A stretch of 21,112 nt of DNA, taken from contig DATIBX010000764.1 in NCBI GenBank assembly GCA_035457105.1, positions 1 to 21,112 of the forward strand, read 5' to 3'. A program made the translations under genes and the position numbers. A model generated the notes under the pieces. The model was not told where the DNA came from. It made no database searches and saw nothing but the letters and a program-made list of their open reading frames with translations. This document shows positions 1 through 8,180 of this stretch, one piece after another. Within the stretch, counting starts at the first letter, position 1. Each line of letters starts with the position of its first letter. The DNA comes from PSRF01 sp035457105 (GTDB lineage Bacteria > Acidobacteriota > Blastocatellia > Pyrinomonadales > Pyrinomonadaceae).

Positions 1-1466
1 TCCGTCCGGTTTCGTCGAATAAAATGGATCAAAGATCTTTTCTACATTTTCTTCATCGAAACCCGAGCCCGAGTCCGCGACTGATACAGTCAAATCATCA
101 GCCTCTCCTAAAGACGATGAAATGAGTAACTCGTGTTTACCTGTCTGGTCCACCATCGCATCCCTGCCGTTCAGGATCAAGTTCAGAATGACCTGCTGGA
201 TTTGAATTCGATCCGCCTCAACACCGGGTAAATCATCTGCCAGATCTGTTACCAGCACGATGTTACTGCGAACCAGGTCCGTTTTCACAAGGGCAATCAC
301 TTCACGAACTATCTCGTTGATCTGAAGCTGCTGCTTTTGGGGTGGCGTTTTGTTCAAGAGACTGCGAATACGCTTAATAACCTCGCTCGCGCGCATTCCA
401 TCTTTGATCATCCGGTCAACCACCGCACGCGATTTTTCAACGTCCGGGGGTTCACGTGAAAGTAATCGCACACAGGCTTGACCATTCGTAACGATCGCGC
501 CCAACGGTTGATTGACTTCGTGCGCGATGGAAGCGACCAGCTCTCCCATGCTCATCACCCGTGACGCCTGAGTCAGCTTTGCGCGTGCCTTCTGCAGATC
601 ATCCTCAGCTCGCCGGCGCTCCGTGATATCGTTGTTCGTCTCAAGGATCGCGAGCGAGTTTCCCTGCTCATCTCGCTGCAGAGCCCAACGACTCGCTACA
701 ACTATCGCCGACCCATCACGGCGAAAGTGGGTAAGCTCACCTTCCCAACGCCCAGTCAGTCTCAAGATCTCGTTAATCTCAGGAAGCGGAATCGGAAATA
801 CCGTTTTGGCAATTTCGTGAGAGACTCGACCAACGGCCTCAGCCATGGTCCACCTGTACTGTTCTTCTGCACCGCGATTCCAATACTTGATCACGTCATT
901 CATGTCGCGCACAAAAACGCTATCGTGCGTGAGGTCGAGCAAACTTGCTCTTTCACTCAAAGTTGCTTCAACGCGTTTTCGCTCGGCAATCTCTGCCTGT
1001 AACACTACATTTGCTTTTAGGAGATCTGCTGTGCGCTCTTCGACCTTAAGCCCCAGGTCGCTGCGAGCTTGATTGAGCATGCGTTCGGCCTTGCGACGTG
1101 ACGAACTGAACCAGCTCATCAAAAGAGCTACCAATCCGAAGTAGACGAGATAGGGAAAAGCTGTGAGGATCCGACCGGCAAAACCATCACGGGCAGCGCC
1201 ACCAAAGATCGCAACTTGATAAGGAACAACTATGTAGCCAAATGCAATAGACGACAGAACGACCGCCACGACGCCAGGGCCCGTCCCACCAAACCAAAAC
1301 GAGATGGCTATAGCAGCCAGGAATGATGAACTCAAGGGGAAGGTTACCTTGAACTGTAAGAATATCAATTTGATGGCAAGCGCGACGACCACCGTTAAGA
1401 CGGCGAGTCCATAACGGTATAACGGTGACCACGTTACGTTTCTTTCAGATATTAGTTGCGACACGC
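1..1466 (-). CDS. PAS-domain sensor histidine kinase (partial, C-terminus beyond window)
   Basis: Membrane sensor kinase; 488 codons are visible and the reading frame is open at the left edge. Residues about 17-115 hold several hydrophobic segments (AVLTVVVALAIKLIF, FLAAIAISFWFGG, YLVYFGLVALLMSWF), resembling the KdpD-like DUF4118 membrane domain. A coiled linker ending in ERKRVEATL leads into a PAS domain (about 170-290) that ends with the usual ITERRRAEDDL. The HisKA H-box is SIAHEVNQPLGAI with phospho-acceptor His315. The N-box is QVILNLILNGRDAM (Asn432), the G1 box is DSGSGF and the F-box is FDPFYSTKPDG; the G2 box lies outside. The start is GTG at 1466, preceded by CGGAG at suitable distance; the first ATG is only at about residue 115 and would delete the membrane domain. 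In this family the partner is often a FixJ-type regulator encoded just downstream, here out of view. The signal sensed is unknown. Confidence 0.93.
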
Positions 1467-1729
1467 TGGATCTCCGATTACACCTTAATCAATTTAGGCT
1501 TTTATTAGATTTAACTGACCGGAACCGCCTCTTTCGCTTAATTGCTGGATCTATCACTTTCTTGCGGAAAGAAAGCCTGCATATTGACATGACATCAGGA
1601 AAAAGACGTTATGCACAACCACTAAGCAAAACGTAGTGCATAGACGCAAGCATCCGCAAGATTAATCTGCCTTAGTCTTCTAATCTGACCTCCTCGTAAC
1701 TTTACAAGATATGGTGAGGTAAGACCGAC

Positions 1730-1963
1730 ATGGCGACTCAGGTAAAGATCGTTAAAAAAAATCGACCGCAAGAAACTCTTGCGACATTGGATTCCGAAGC
1801 CCAGAAACCTCATGAACCGACTACCCGCGACATGGTGCGAACCATCAAGAGTTGGGTTACAGAATTCCAGGATCGGAAACGACAGCAAACACATTCATTG
1901 CCTGACTTTCCGGTGATGGTTGTACTGAATGAGCAAAGCCCAAGTTTGAGCTTGGCCAACTAA
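1730..1963 (+). CDS. Small conserved-looking hypothetical protein (77 aa)
   Basis: Not recognised. It encodes a 77-residue, charged, soluble-looking protein without signal peptide or membrane segment. The N-terminal half is Lys/Glu/Thr-rich, the middle (about residues 32-50) is probably helical (RTIKSWVTEFQDRKRQ) and the tail is hydrophobic and short (FPVMVVL). The ATG is preceded by GAGG about 11 bases upstream. It lies divergent from the histidine kinase and 23 bases before the next gene on the same strand, so the two may share a transcript. The case for a real gene rests on the RBS, the position and a protein-like composition; there is no domain to name. Function unknown. Confidence 0.6.
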   Translation: MATQVKIVKKNRPQETLATLDSEAQKPHEPTTRDMVRTIKSWVTEFQDRKRQQTHSLPDFPVMVVLNEQSPSLSLAN

Positions 1964-1986
1964 TTCTCTTTTTTGGAGGTGACAAA

Positions 1987-2541
1987 ATGATGAGGTCATT
2001 GCTCGCTATAGCATGCCTTATTGGGACTTTAGTTCCAGTTAAGCCGATACCGGTTCAATCACCAAATACCCAAACGCCCGCACTAACAGTAACTATTGCT
2101 ACTACTGGAACATTTCTTGGTACACCTTCGACGAAATTTAAGGTGGGAGACCAAATACCGGTGTCCATCACAATGACGAATGACGCGCCGGTACTAGCGA
2201 CGGCGTGCATTTCGTCGAATCTTTATCAGAACGTGCCGCGGCTGACGAAGGAAGGCAAGGTTATTCCCTATATAAATTGGCAGGCATACGAACAAAAAAG
2301 CGCCGAGCGCAATCAGGTATGTCAGCGCGAAAACTTGCCACAAAGCATTGCGATTGGACCAAGAGAATCGAAACTGACCGATTGGTTTGTCCTCGCTGAT
2401 AGCACCATTGCCACGGGAGCTGAGGCCTGGTACGAACAGCTGACACCGGGTAAATACGAGCTCTCGATTCAGCGAAGAATTAACTGTTGTGATGGACCAA
2501 TGATCGAATCAAATAAAATCTCGTTCGAGGTTACGCCTTAA
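1987..2541 (+). CDS. Secreted hypothetical protein (184 aa)
   Basis: Not assigned to a named family. Residues 1-20 (MMRSLLAIACLIGTLVPVKP) form a signal peptide, so the product is probably exported. The mature part reads like an immunoglobulin-like beta-sandwich: KFKVGDQIPVSITMTND near residues 51-67 and the ending PGKYELSIQRR...SNKISFEVTP resemble domains that modify or bind carbohydrate or peptide surfaces. Four cysteines in the mature part (one near residue 78, one near 111, and a CC pair near 168) could form disulfides. A strong ribosome binding site, TTTGGAGGTGACAAA, precedes the ATG. The stop codon is followed directly by a terminator-like palindrome. Confidence 0.8.
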   Translation: MMRSLLAIACLIGTLVPVKPIPVQSPNTQTPALTVTIATTGTFLGTPSTKFKVGDQIPVSITMTNDAPVLATACISSNLYQNVPRLTKEGKVIPYINWQAYEQKSAERNQVCQRENLPQSIAIGPRESKLTDWFVLADSTIATGAEAWYEQLTPGKYELSIQRRINCCDGPMIESNKISFEVTP

Positions 2542-2572
2542 TTTGGAGTGCGCCGGCCTGGCGGCGCTTTTT
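2542..2572 (+). terminator. Terminator-like palindrome, repeat copy A
   Basis: Directly after the TAA of the secreted protein gene is TTTGGAGT, a perfect 6-bp stem GCGCCG/CGGCGC around the loop GCCTGG, then TTTTT. This has the shape of an intrinsic terminator. The whole 31-base unit reappears in reverse orientation at 2720-2750 with only two differences, so it is also a dispersed repeat. Confidence 0.8.
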
Positions 2573-2719
2573 AAGCCCCATCCACCATCCGTCCTCGTTC
2601 ACAACACGCTCCTCCCAGTAGTGTTCTACAAAAGGTTGCACAGAGTAAACGAACTACGACAATTACTCCTCTGCCAGGCTTGAATATTTTTGAATGAGTC
2701 GAGGATTATGAGAGTTAGG
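2573..2719. other. Spacer between the two convergent terminators
   Basis: No gene is seen. It contains AAAGGTTGCACAGAG (2631-2645), a 15-base match to the flank of the inverted repeat at 20522-20578, which suggests a decayed copy of the same dispersed CACAGAG-type repeat. Confidence 0.5.
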
Positions 2720-2750
2720 AGAAAGCGCCGCCGGGCCGGCGCACTCCAAA
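2720..2750 (-). terminator. Terminator-like palindrome, repeat copy B
   Basis: Read on the minus strand, this is the same 31-base unit as 2542-2572: TTTGGAGT, stem GCGCCG/CGGCGC (loop GCCCGG), then TTTCT. It begins one base after the TAA of the minus-strand gene 2752-3195, so it can terminate that convergent transcript. 29 of 31 positions match copy A. Confidence 0.78.
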
Positions 2751-2751
2751 G

Positions 2752-3195
2752 TTATTTCAGGAAAGCGATGATCGAATGTTTTTCGGCTTCCTTACCGCCG
2801 CCTGCAATCCTTTTTTCCATCCGCGACTTCACCAATTCCTCTCCGGTACTACGTCCGGCAACCCAAATCTGGGAGAGGAAATACTGATCACCATACTTGT
2901 CAAAGGTTAGCTCGGATCGATTAGCTGGCCTAAGATCTTTTGTTTGTGCTGGAGACGCGTCAAAAATCACACGGGCACGGCCGTCCACGCTGCTAAGTTC
3001 CAGGACGTTTTCCGCGAGATCATCCACCCGACGTAGTTCGTACTTACCGGCAGACAAAGTTGTGTCGCCAACTGTAAAGTTAAACGGAATATCTGCTTGA
3101 AGTCGAGTAATACTGTCGATTTGTGCTTGTGCTAGTGCTGCTCCACCAAAGACTGTCAGACAAAGCATCAACACTCTTAAGGACCTAATCTTCAT
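2752..3195 (-). CDS. Secreted protein of an Acidobacteriota-type family (147 aa)
   Basis: Residues 1-24 (MKIRSLRVLMLCLTVFGGAA...) form a signal peptide ending in an AQA site. The mature protein starts with the pattern I know from many small acidobacterial exported proteins: ADIPFNFTVGDTTLSAGKYELRR, followed by a strand-rich core (LELSSVDGRARVIFDAS, SELTFDKYGDQYFLSQIW) and a C-terminal basic stretch STGEELVKSRMEKRI. No catalytic motif is visible and the function is unknown. The ATG has an excellent ribosome binding site (AAGAAGGAGATTTCG). The gene ends one base before terminator copy B. It has no obvious operon partner, because its upstream region is the gene-free stretch 3196-3599. Confidence 0.85.
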   Translation of the reverse strand: MKIRSLRVLMLCLTVFGGAALAQAQIDSITRLQADIPFNFTVGDTTLSAGKYELRRVDDLAENVLELSSVDGRARVIFDASPAQTKDLRPANRSELTFDKYGDQYFLSQIWVAGRSTGEELVKSRMEKRIAGGGKEAEKHSIIAFLK

Positions 3196-3599
3196 CGAAA
3201 TCTCCTTCTTAAACGGCCGACCGTTTGAAGCTAATCAGTGCCGTCTCTTGTTTCCAATAGAGCCGGTTGCGGCTGCTTCACCCATTCACACGTCAATGCC
3301 TAAAAAATCGGTACCGCAACGCGTAGCGTGTGGCTCCATTTTCCGATAATGCGCACCCCTGGTGTCGAAGCCACTCGCACAGCGTTGCGGTACCAACTGC
3401 GACCACGCGAAATGATGTTAGCTGCTTGGCAGCGGCAACTTCTTATTTACGTTTGCCGGAACGTTCGCCGGCTTGCGTTTCTTAAAGCTTTTTGGGCCGG
3501 GCTGTTGGTTCTCGAGTATGTTGGTGACGATTGGTCATCTCCACCCGCCGACTCCAAGAGTGTTCCTGAAGAGCAAACTCATTGAACTCAACTTCGAAT
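3196..3599. other. Gene-free intergenic stretch
   Basis: About 400 bases between two minus-strand genes. The only notable structure is the inverted repeat at 3310-3394. A plus-strand open frame (3328-3585, GTG start) crosses it but has no ribosome binding site and starts inside the inverted repeat, so I do not call it. The part near 3195 should hold the promoter of the secreted protein gene; I cannot point to its boxes. Confidence 0.6.
3310..3394. repeat. Long imperfect inverted repeat
   Basis: The left arm GGTACCGCAACGC (3310-3322) is the exact reverse complement of GCGTTGCGGTACC (3382-3394). The pairing resumes further in: GCGTGTGGCTCC on the left against GAAGCCACTCGC on the right. The result is about 25-30 bp of imperfect stem around a loop of about 30 bases. 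It resembles a REP/MITE-like dispersed element rather than a terminator, since no T-tract follows. Confidence 0.65.
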
Positions 3600-5249
3600 T
3601 CATTTTACCTTCAGGACAATAAGGGTGATGTCGTCGTGTTGGGGTAAGCTCAATTGCCACTGGAGCACTCGTCCAATAATGTGATCAACCATATGTTCCG
3701 CGGACTGAGCCAATGATTCAAACGCCGCTCTCCTTAGCTTTCCCTCTCCAAACTCCGCGCCTTCAGGGTTTAGCGCCTCTGTCACACCATCAGTGTAAAT
3801 GATCAGAGTGTCGCCACTTTTTAATGCGATCGATTCTTGTTCATATGCTACGTCCAGAAACGTTCCGATTACCGGCCCTCCGGTTGTTAACAGTTGCACC
3901 GGAGGACTCACTTGCGAGGTCTCGACAAATGCCCTGGCGGCATATGGTCCACCATCCATTCCCGCCATCGCAAATGCCATCTCTGGACCATTGCCATTTT
4001 GATGAATCGCGCTCCTGATGAGTATCGGAGGATTGTGACCAGCATTAACGTAAGTCAACCTACTCTTATCGGCGTCGAACTCTCCAAAAAAGAATGTGGC
4101 ATAATCTCGATTACTCGTCGCTCGTCGCAGCATCCGATTCATCGACGAGACCACGTCCACCAACGGTTTCTTTGCTGAGGTAGGTTGACATCGAAGCGAT
4201 GCCTGAACCGTTGACATCAACAGAGCCGCTGCGATTCCCTTCCCGGCTACATCGGCTATAGCAATTCCAATTCGGTTGGCGTCCATTTCGAAGTAGTCGT
4301 AGTAGTCGCCACCAATGCCTCTTGCAGGTAAACAGGTGCCGAAAATTTCGAGCTTCCGACTTTCAAGCCCAGCCCGGGGAAACAGATGACGCTGAACTTC
4401 CGAAGCCAATTCCAACTCTTGTGCTGCCCGACGCTCTTCAGCTAGACGGTCTACCATCTGCATATTCTCAAGAAAGACGGCTATCTGATTCGCAACTATC
4501 AGCAGAAGAGACTTATCTTCTGGCCCATATGGCAGATCGGATCGGCGAGAACCCAGTAGAAGCAAGCCTTGTAATGTACTCTTCGATGAGATTGGTATCA
4601 GCAAAGCAGCCTTTATTTTGCCGAAATTCTCTTGTTCGTAAGGGGTCAGGAGGGGCCCGCGAGGGACTTGGTCGCTCAGCAGGTCGATAGTGCTGACTTC
4701 ACTCCTCGATCTCAAAAAGGTAATTAACGAATCGTCATAAGAAAAGCGAACTTCTGCTGCTCGAGCTCCAAGGCTTGGTCCATCCGAATCACTCTTCAGT
4801 GAGAATGCCGGAATGTAAGCACGACTCGAATCGTCCGCAACAAGAATGGTGAGGTTCACGGGATGTAACGCTTCGTCAATCTTGGCGGCCGCCAGCTCAA
4901 AGGCCTGGTTAGACTTCGTGAGCATTCGAATCGACTGTCCGAGCTCTGACAAGATTTGTTGGGCATCATAGGCCTCACGGAAGAAATGACGATCGATCGA
5001 GTTCATCACTCGTCGATTTAGCAATGTCAGGAAAAACCTGATCGAGACCGTCGCGAGGATTGCCGCCACAATATCAGCACGATTGCCGAGTTGGTCTATC
5101 GTCCGAATACGATCACCGCTCAATAAGAATGCAAGAACCCCAAGGATAAGTGCCGCTTGCAACAGCCGGAAACCGCTTGAAACCAACAGGTAGCGGACGC
5201 TTTGTCTGATCCAAAATCTTATTGTGACCCTTTTGAGTGCGGCAGTCAT
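3600..5249 (-). CDS. GAF/PP2C-type serine phosphatase (RsbU/SpoIIE-like)
   Basis: Membrane-tethered regulator phosphatase, 549 aa. Two hydrophobic segments lie at about 27-44 and 60-77. A GAF-like sensory domain follows at about 96-262 (typical ending LLLIVANQIAVFLENMQM), then a coiled linker (RRAAQELELASEVQRHLFP) characteristic of SpoIIE/RsbU proteins. The PP2C-like catalytic domain is complete: GIGGDYYDY (311-319) with metal-binding Asp315, IADVAGKG (331-338), AGHNPPILI (403-411), YTDGVTEA (485-492) and the final QHDDITLIV with Asp539/Asp540. Such enzymes dephosphorylate anti-sigma-factor antagonists in partner-switching pathways; no antagonist or anti-sigma gene is nearby. A loop insertion at about 420-455 between the AGHN and YTDG motifs is longer than I expect. 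The start is ATG at 5249 with weak upstream SD (AGAGTGCAACGCTT). The gene is 37 bases from the upstream lipoprotein-like gene on the same strand. Confidence 0.92.
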   Translation of the reverse strand: MTAALKRVTIRFWIRQSVRYLLVSSGFRLLQAALILGVLAFLLSGDRIRTIDQLGNRADIVAAILATVSIRFFLTLLNRRVMNSIDRHFFREAYDAQQILSELGQSIRMLTKSNQAFELAAAKIDEALHPVNLTILVADDSSRAYIPAFSLKSDSDGPSLGARAAEVRFSYDDSLITFLRSRSEVSTIDLLSDQVPRGPLLTPYEQENFGKIKAALLIPISSKSTLQGLLLLGSRRSDLPYGPEDKSLLLIVANQIAVFLENMQMVDRLAEERRAAQELELASEVQRHLFPRAGLESRKLEIFGTCLPARGIGGDYYDYFEMDANRIGIAIADVAGKGIAAALLMSTVQASLRCQPTSAKKPLVDVVSSMNRMLRRATSNRDYATFFFGEFDADKSRLTYVNAGHNPPILIRSAIHQNGNGPEMAFAMAGMDGGPYAARAFVETSQVSPPVQLLTTGGPVIGTFLDVAYEQESIALKSGDTLIIYTDGVTEALNPEGAEFGEGKLRRAAFESLAQSAEHMVDHIIGRVLQWQLSLPQHDDITLIVLKVK

Positions 5250-5286
5250 AAGCGTTGCACTCTAAGAGTTGATACGGTCTCGGTCT

Positions 5287-5484
5287 TTACTTCAATTGCT
5301 TTGAACTTTCAGGCTTTGCGGAAAGATTCTCAAGTCGGGGAAAACCAAAGGGATTGAAAGGTAAATCACCGGTCAACGAGGCTTTATGGTTGATCAGCTC
5401 CATCGCACTGTCCCGTTTGTCAGCGCAGTTTGAAAACGCGAGACACGAAGCCAACAATGCAATAGTCGACAGGGTCGCTCTCAT
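5287..5484 (-). CDS. Small lipoprotein-like protein coupled to the cytochrome gene
   Basis: This 65-aa product has a hydrophobic N-terminus (MRATLSTIALLASC) with two possible lipidation cysteines (LLAS-C14 and the weaker FSN-C20). The short charged mature part contains LTGDLPFNPFGF. The ATG overlaps the stop of the upstream cytochrome gene as ATGA (5481-5484), and GGTGAGGA just upstream is the ribosome binding site, so the two are translationally coupled. The TGDLPFNP stretch reminds me of the beginning of some cytochrome P460-type mature domains. If that memory is right, the gene is a truncated relative of the neighbouring P460 protein; this is tentative. Otherwise its role is unknown. Confidence 0.6.
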   Translation of the reverse strand: MRATLSTIALLASCLAFSNCADKRDSAMELINHKASLTGDLPFNPFGFPRLENLSAKPESSKQLK

Positions 5485-6068
5485 TCCTCACCCTTGATTG
5501 GCTGTGTGAAAACATAATCATTAGCTCGCATCGGGTTATGGCAGCCGACGCAGCCTTTGGTAAAAGTCGCATCCTGCCCAAAAGGCTTGAGGTCAAATCC
5601 GCGCCAGCGAGCAAAACCCCATCCCAAGGTCGAAGCGTAGTTCTTGCTGTCCTTGATCATGAACTCTACCTGTTTGAATTGGCCCAACTGCGTTTGACCT
5701 TTGTCATCGGTTAATCGGTCCCAGGCCACCTTGGCAAAGATCGTTCCATCGGGCCAGGGATTGATTTTGGTTAGCTCGGAAAAATTGAGATGACCTCTAG
5801 CTTTGCGAATATTTGCCACCACCAACCAGTAGGCGGGCACTATCTGATCAAACCATGAGAGTCGGGTCTCGTTTGAATGACAGTCGTAGCATGAGTTTCG
5901 CAGGATCTGTTTAAGCGCGGCAGGTGCTTGTAATTCGCCTGTGACAGGAGAGTTTTGGAGAACCGGTCGAACGAATTGTAGTCCAATTATGATGATCGTC
6001 GAGATTGCGAACAAAGAACAACAAAAATAACGAGGAGTTCTCCTGAGCGTTCTACTAATAGACGACAT
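5481..6068 (-). CDS. Haem_bd / cytochrome P460 fusion protein (195 aa)
   Basis: Predicted periplasmic, membrane-anchored dihaem protein. A TM segment lies at about 16-33 (FCCSLFAISTIIIIGL). Residues 48-98 match the Haem_bd domain: APAALKQILRNSCYDCHSNE with CXXCH at 60-64, then RLSWFDQIVPAYWLV and GHLNFSE. Residues 103-193 match the C-terminal two thirds of cytochrome P460: NPWPDGTIFAKVAW, GQFKQVEFMIKDSKNYASTLGWGFARWRG, a second CXXCH at 173-177 and NDYVFTQPI. P460 proteins oxidise or bind small nitrogen compounds in some bacteria; the reaction here is not deducible. The N-terminal strands of a normal P460 domain appear to be replaced by the Haem_bd module. The gene is divergent from the aldo/keto reductase and translationally coupled to the downstream 65-aa gene. 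Confidence 0.85.
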   Translation of the reverse strand: MSSISRTLRRTPRYFCCSLFAISTIIIIGLQFVRPVLQNSPVTGELQAPAALKQILRNSCYDCHSNETRLSWFDQIVPAYWLVVANIRKARGHLNFSELTKINPWPDGTIFAKVAWDRLTDDKGQTQLGQFKQVEFMIKDSKNYASTLGWGFARWRGFDLKPFGQDATFTKGCVGCHNPMRANDYVFTQPIKGEE

Positions 6069-6302
6069 TGGACCACCACACCTTTCCTTTTAAACAAGAC
6101 TAGTGTGTTCTGTTTCGCCTGAAATCTTCTTTCCAGTGTTTGCGTGCAATTACGAATCGTTGCTAACCAACGGCAGGCGGTTGGACTGGATCCAGAGTGG
6201 CAACTTCCAGTATTTTGCAGCAACATATCTAAATAAGATTGAAGTGCGAAGCGGTAGACTAATTGAATCCTTAAATGATCGGATTACGGATAGGAGACAA
6301 GA

Positions 6303-7358
6303 ATGGAATTCAGACAGCTTGGCGGATCGGGTTTGATGGTGTCGGCACTTAGTTTTGGGGCAGCAACCTTTGGGGGTGGTAACGAGTTTTTCCGCGCCTG
6401 GGGCAACAGTGACGTGGCTGAGGCACGTCGTCTAATCGATATTTGTCTTGACGCTCAAATCAACTTGTTTGACACCGCCGATATTTATTCGCGAGGACTA
6501 TCCGAAGAGATCTTAGGAAAGGCGTTAGAAGGACGAAGACACGAAGTATTGATCTCTTCCAAGGGGACTTTTCCGATGGGCGAAGGTCCAAATGACCTTG
6601 GTTCGTCCCGCCATCACCTGATCCGCGCGTGTGACGCAAGCCTGCGCCGCTTGAACACAGATTACATAGATATCTACACGCTTCATGGCTTCGATGCTTT
6701 GACGCCCGTCGAAGAAGCTTTGGAAACGCTTGATACCTTGGTCAAAGCCGGGAAGATACGTTATATCGCATGTTCTAATTTTTCAGGCTGGCATTTGATG
6801 AAGTCTTTAGCCGTATCTGAAAAGTATGGTCTAAGTCGCTACGTTGGTCATCAGGCTTACTATTCGTTGATTGGTCGCGAATATGAGTGGGAATTAATGC
6901 CGTTAGCGCTCGACCAAAAGGTAGGCACGATCGTTTGGAGTCCGCTCGGGTGGGGCAGATTAACAGGAAAGATTCGTCGCAATAAACCTATTCCCGAGAA
7001 GAGTCGCCTGCACGAAACAGCCGCGATGGGACCACCTGTCCCAGATGAATACCTCTACAAAGTTATGGACGTACTGGACGAAGTTGCGGAAGAAACCGGC
7101 AAGAGTGTGCCCCAAATTTCCCTCAACTGGCTGTTGCAAAGACCAACGGTTTCCAGCGTGATTATTGGAGCTCGTGACGAGAAACAGCTGCGACAGAATC
7201 TCGAAGCGGTTGGGTGGAATTTAACTGCGCAGCAAATGGCCAAGCTAAACGAGGTCAGCGAAGTAGTACCAATCTACCCGTATTGGCATCAACGACAATT
7301 TGCTCGACGCAATCCGCTCCCAGTACCGACTTGTTTCAAGAGTGGTCAGGACTTTTAG
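6303..7358 (+). CDS. Aldo/keto reductase
   Basis: Cytosolic NADPH-dependent oxidoreductase of the AKR superfamily (TIM barrel), 351 aa and full length. The N-terminus MEFRQLGGSGLMVSALSFGA is typical. The catalytic tetrad is visible as Asp57 (FDTAD), Tyr62 (DIYSRG), Lys87 (ISSKGTF) and His128 (YTLHGFD). The cofactor-binding C-terminal motif VSSVIIGARDEKQLRQNL is present. The DLGSSRHHLIRACDASLRRL stretch is that of the YajO/Tas-like branch (AKR11/12). The start is supported by ATAGGAGACAAGA ahead of the ATG. It is divergent from the P460 gene across a 234-base promoter region. The substrate is not deducible. It is followed by a 147-base gap and the MobB-like gene, so an operon is possible but not evident. 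Confidence 0.95.
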   Translation: MEFRQLGGSGLMVSALSFGAATFGGGNEFFRAWGNSDVAEARRLIDICLDAQINLFDTADIYSRGLSEEILGKALEGRRHEVLISSKGTFPMGEGPNDLGSSRHHLIRACDASLRRLNTDYIDIYTLHGFDALTPVEEALETLDTLVKAGKIRYIACSNFSGWHLMKSLAVSEKYGLSRYVGHQAYYSLIGREYEWELMPLALDQKVGTIVWSPLGWGRLTGKIRRNKPIPEKSRLHETAAMGPPVPDEYLYKVMDVLDEVAEETGKSVPQISLNWLLQRPTVSSVIIGARDEKQLRQNLEAVGWNLTAQQMAKLNEVSEVVPIYPYWHQRQFARRNPLPVPTCFKSGQDF

Positions 7359-7505
7359 AACGATCATCGCGGCGCTACAATCGCAACCCAGAGCACTTTA
7401 GGGCAACTGCAAGAAATACCTCATCACGGTGCGTGTTTAAAATCCACTTCAGAATGAAAGAGTTTCTGTGTGCACGGCATTACGTGTCACGACCTATGGT
7501 GAAGT

Positions 7506-8180
7506 GTGATTCACACGAAGATTGCCATCGCGGGGGTTTCTTCTGAAGTCGGGAAGACTACGCTTCTCTGTGAGCTGCTTCGAGAGTTTCCTGGCTGGGA
7601 AGCGATTAAAGTAACCCGCGGCCACTATCGATCGTGCGGCAAGGATCCCCACGCTTGTTGTGTAAGTGGCCTTCTCAGCAACAAACCCGTTATCAAATCA
7701 GGGTTCTTACAGACTTATGCTTCAGATAAAGATACGGGCCGCTACTGGGACGCCGGCGCCGCAAATGTTCACTGGGTGATCGTCACCGATGATCAGGTTG
7801 AGCAAGGCATTGAACTTGCTTTTGAAAGAGTCAAATCAACCGGGGTCCTGATCGAGGGAAATAGCTTTCTCCAGTTTGTAGATGTCGACTTCACTATCCT
7901 GGTGGGTGGTAATCGAACCAACACGAAGTCCAGGGCAATAAAAAGCTCGACGCGTTGGGCCTACGAAAAGGCATCGGCACTCTATCAATACGACAAAGTC
8001 CAAACTTCTGGCGCTGACCTGGCAAGGGATTTGCGCAAACGCTTTAGGGATTCGGTCAGACGCGAGCTCGAAGTCTATTCGGGCGCAACTTTGTCCAGCC
8101 TTGTATCCGATATCAGTCGCATCCATTTCGATCGAACACTGTTAGCAGAAACCAGAGGGGCGGTATGTCAGTTCAATTAA
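7506..8180 (+). CDS. P-loop NTPase, MobB-like (molybdopterin-dinucleotide type)
   Basis: Soluble 224-aa nucleotide-binding protein. The Walker A motif GVSSEVGKTT is at 10-19, right after the first strand. A Cys-rich loop SCGKDPHACC (Cys44, Cys51, Cys52) follows, then WVIVTD (90-95) and LIEGNSFL (115-122), the position where MobB-type proteins have a Walker-B-like 'EG' strand; FTILVGG follows. The overall order fits the SIMIBI P-loop class (MobB, HypB, CooC relatives). A role in cofactor or metal-centre maturation is inferred from this likeness and from molybdenum-related genes in the window. The start is GTG at 7506, because an in-frame TGA lies two codons upstream; the SD is weak (GGTGAAGT, very close). 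The 3' end overlaps the porin gene by 16 bases, indicating co-translation. The C-terminus (about 175-224) has no recognised domain. Confidence 0.72.
   Translation: MIHTKIAIAGVSSEVGKTTLLCELLREFPGWEAIKVTRGHYRSCGKDPHACCVSGLLSNKPVIKSGFLQTYASDKDTGRYWDAGAANVHWVIVTDDQVEQGIELAFERVKSTGVLIEGNSFLQFVDVDFTILVGGNRTNTKSRAIKSSTRWAYEKASALYQYDKVQTSGADLARDLRKRFRDSVRRELEVYSGATLSSLVSDISRIHFDRTLLAETRGAVCQFN

Noticed and set aside
3328..3585. Plus-strand 85-codon open frame in the gene-free stretch
   Set aside because: GTG start inside an inverted repeat, no ribosome binding site, no recognisable protein pattern.
7214..7546. Plus-strand 110-codon frame bridging the aldo/keto reductase end and the MobB-like start
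   Set aside because: Overlaps two recognised genes in another frame, no ribosome binding site, composition unlike a protein.
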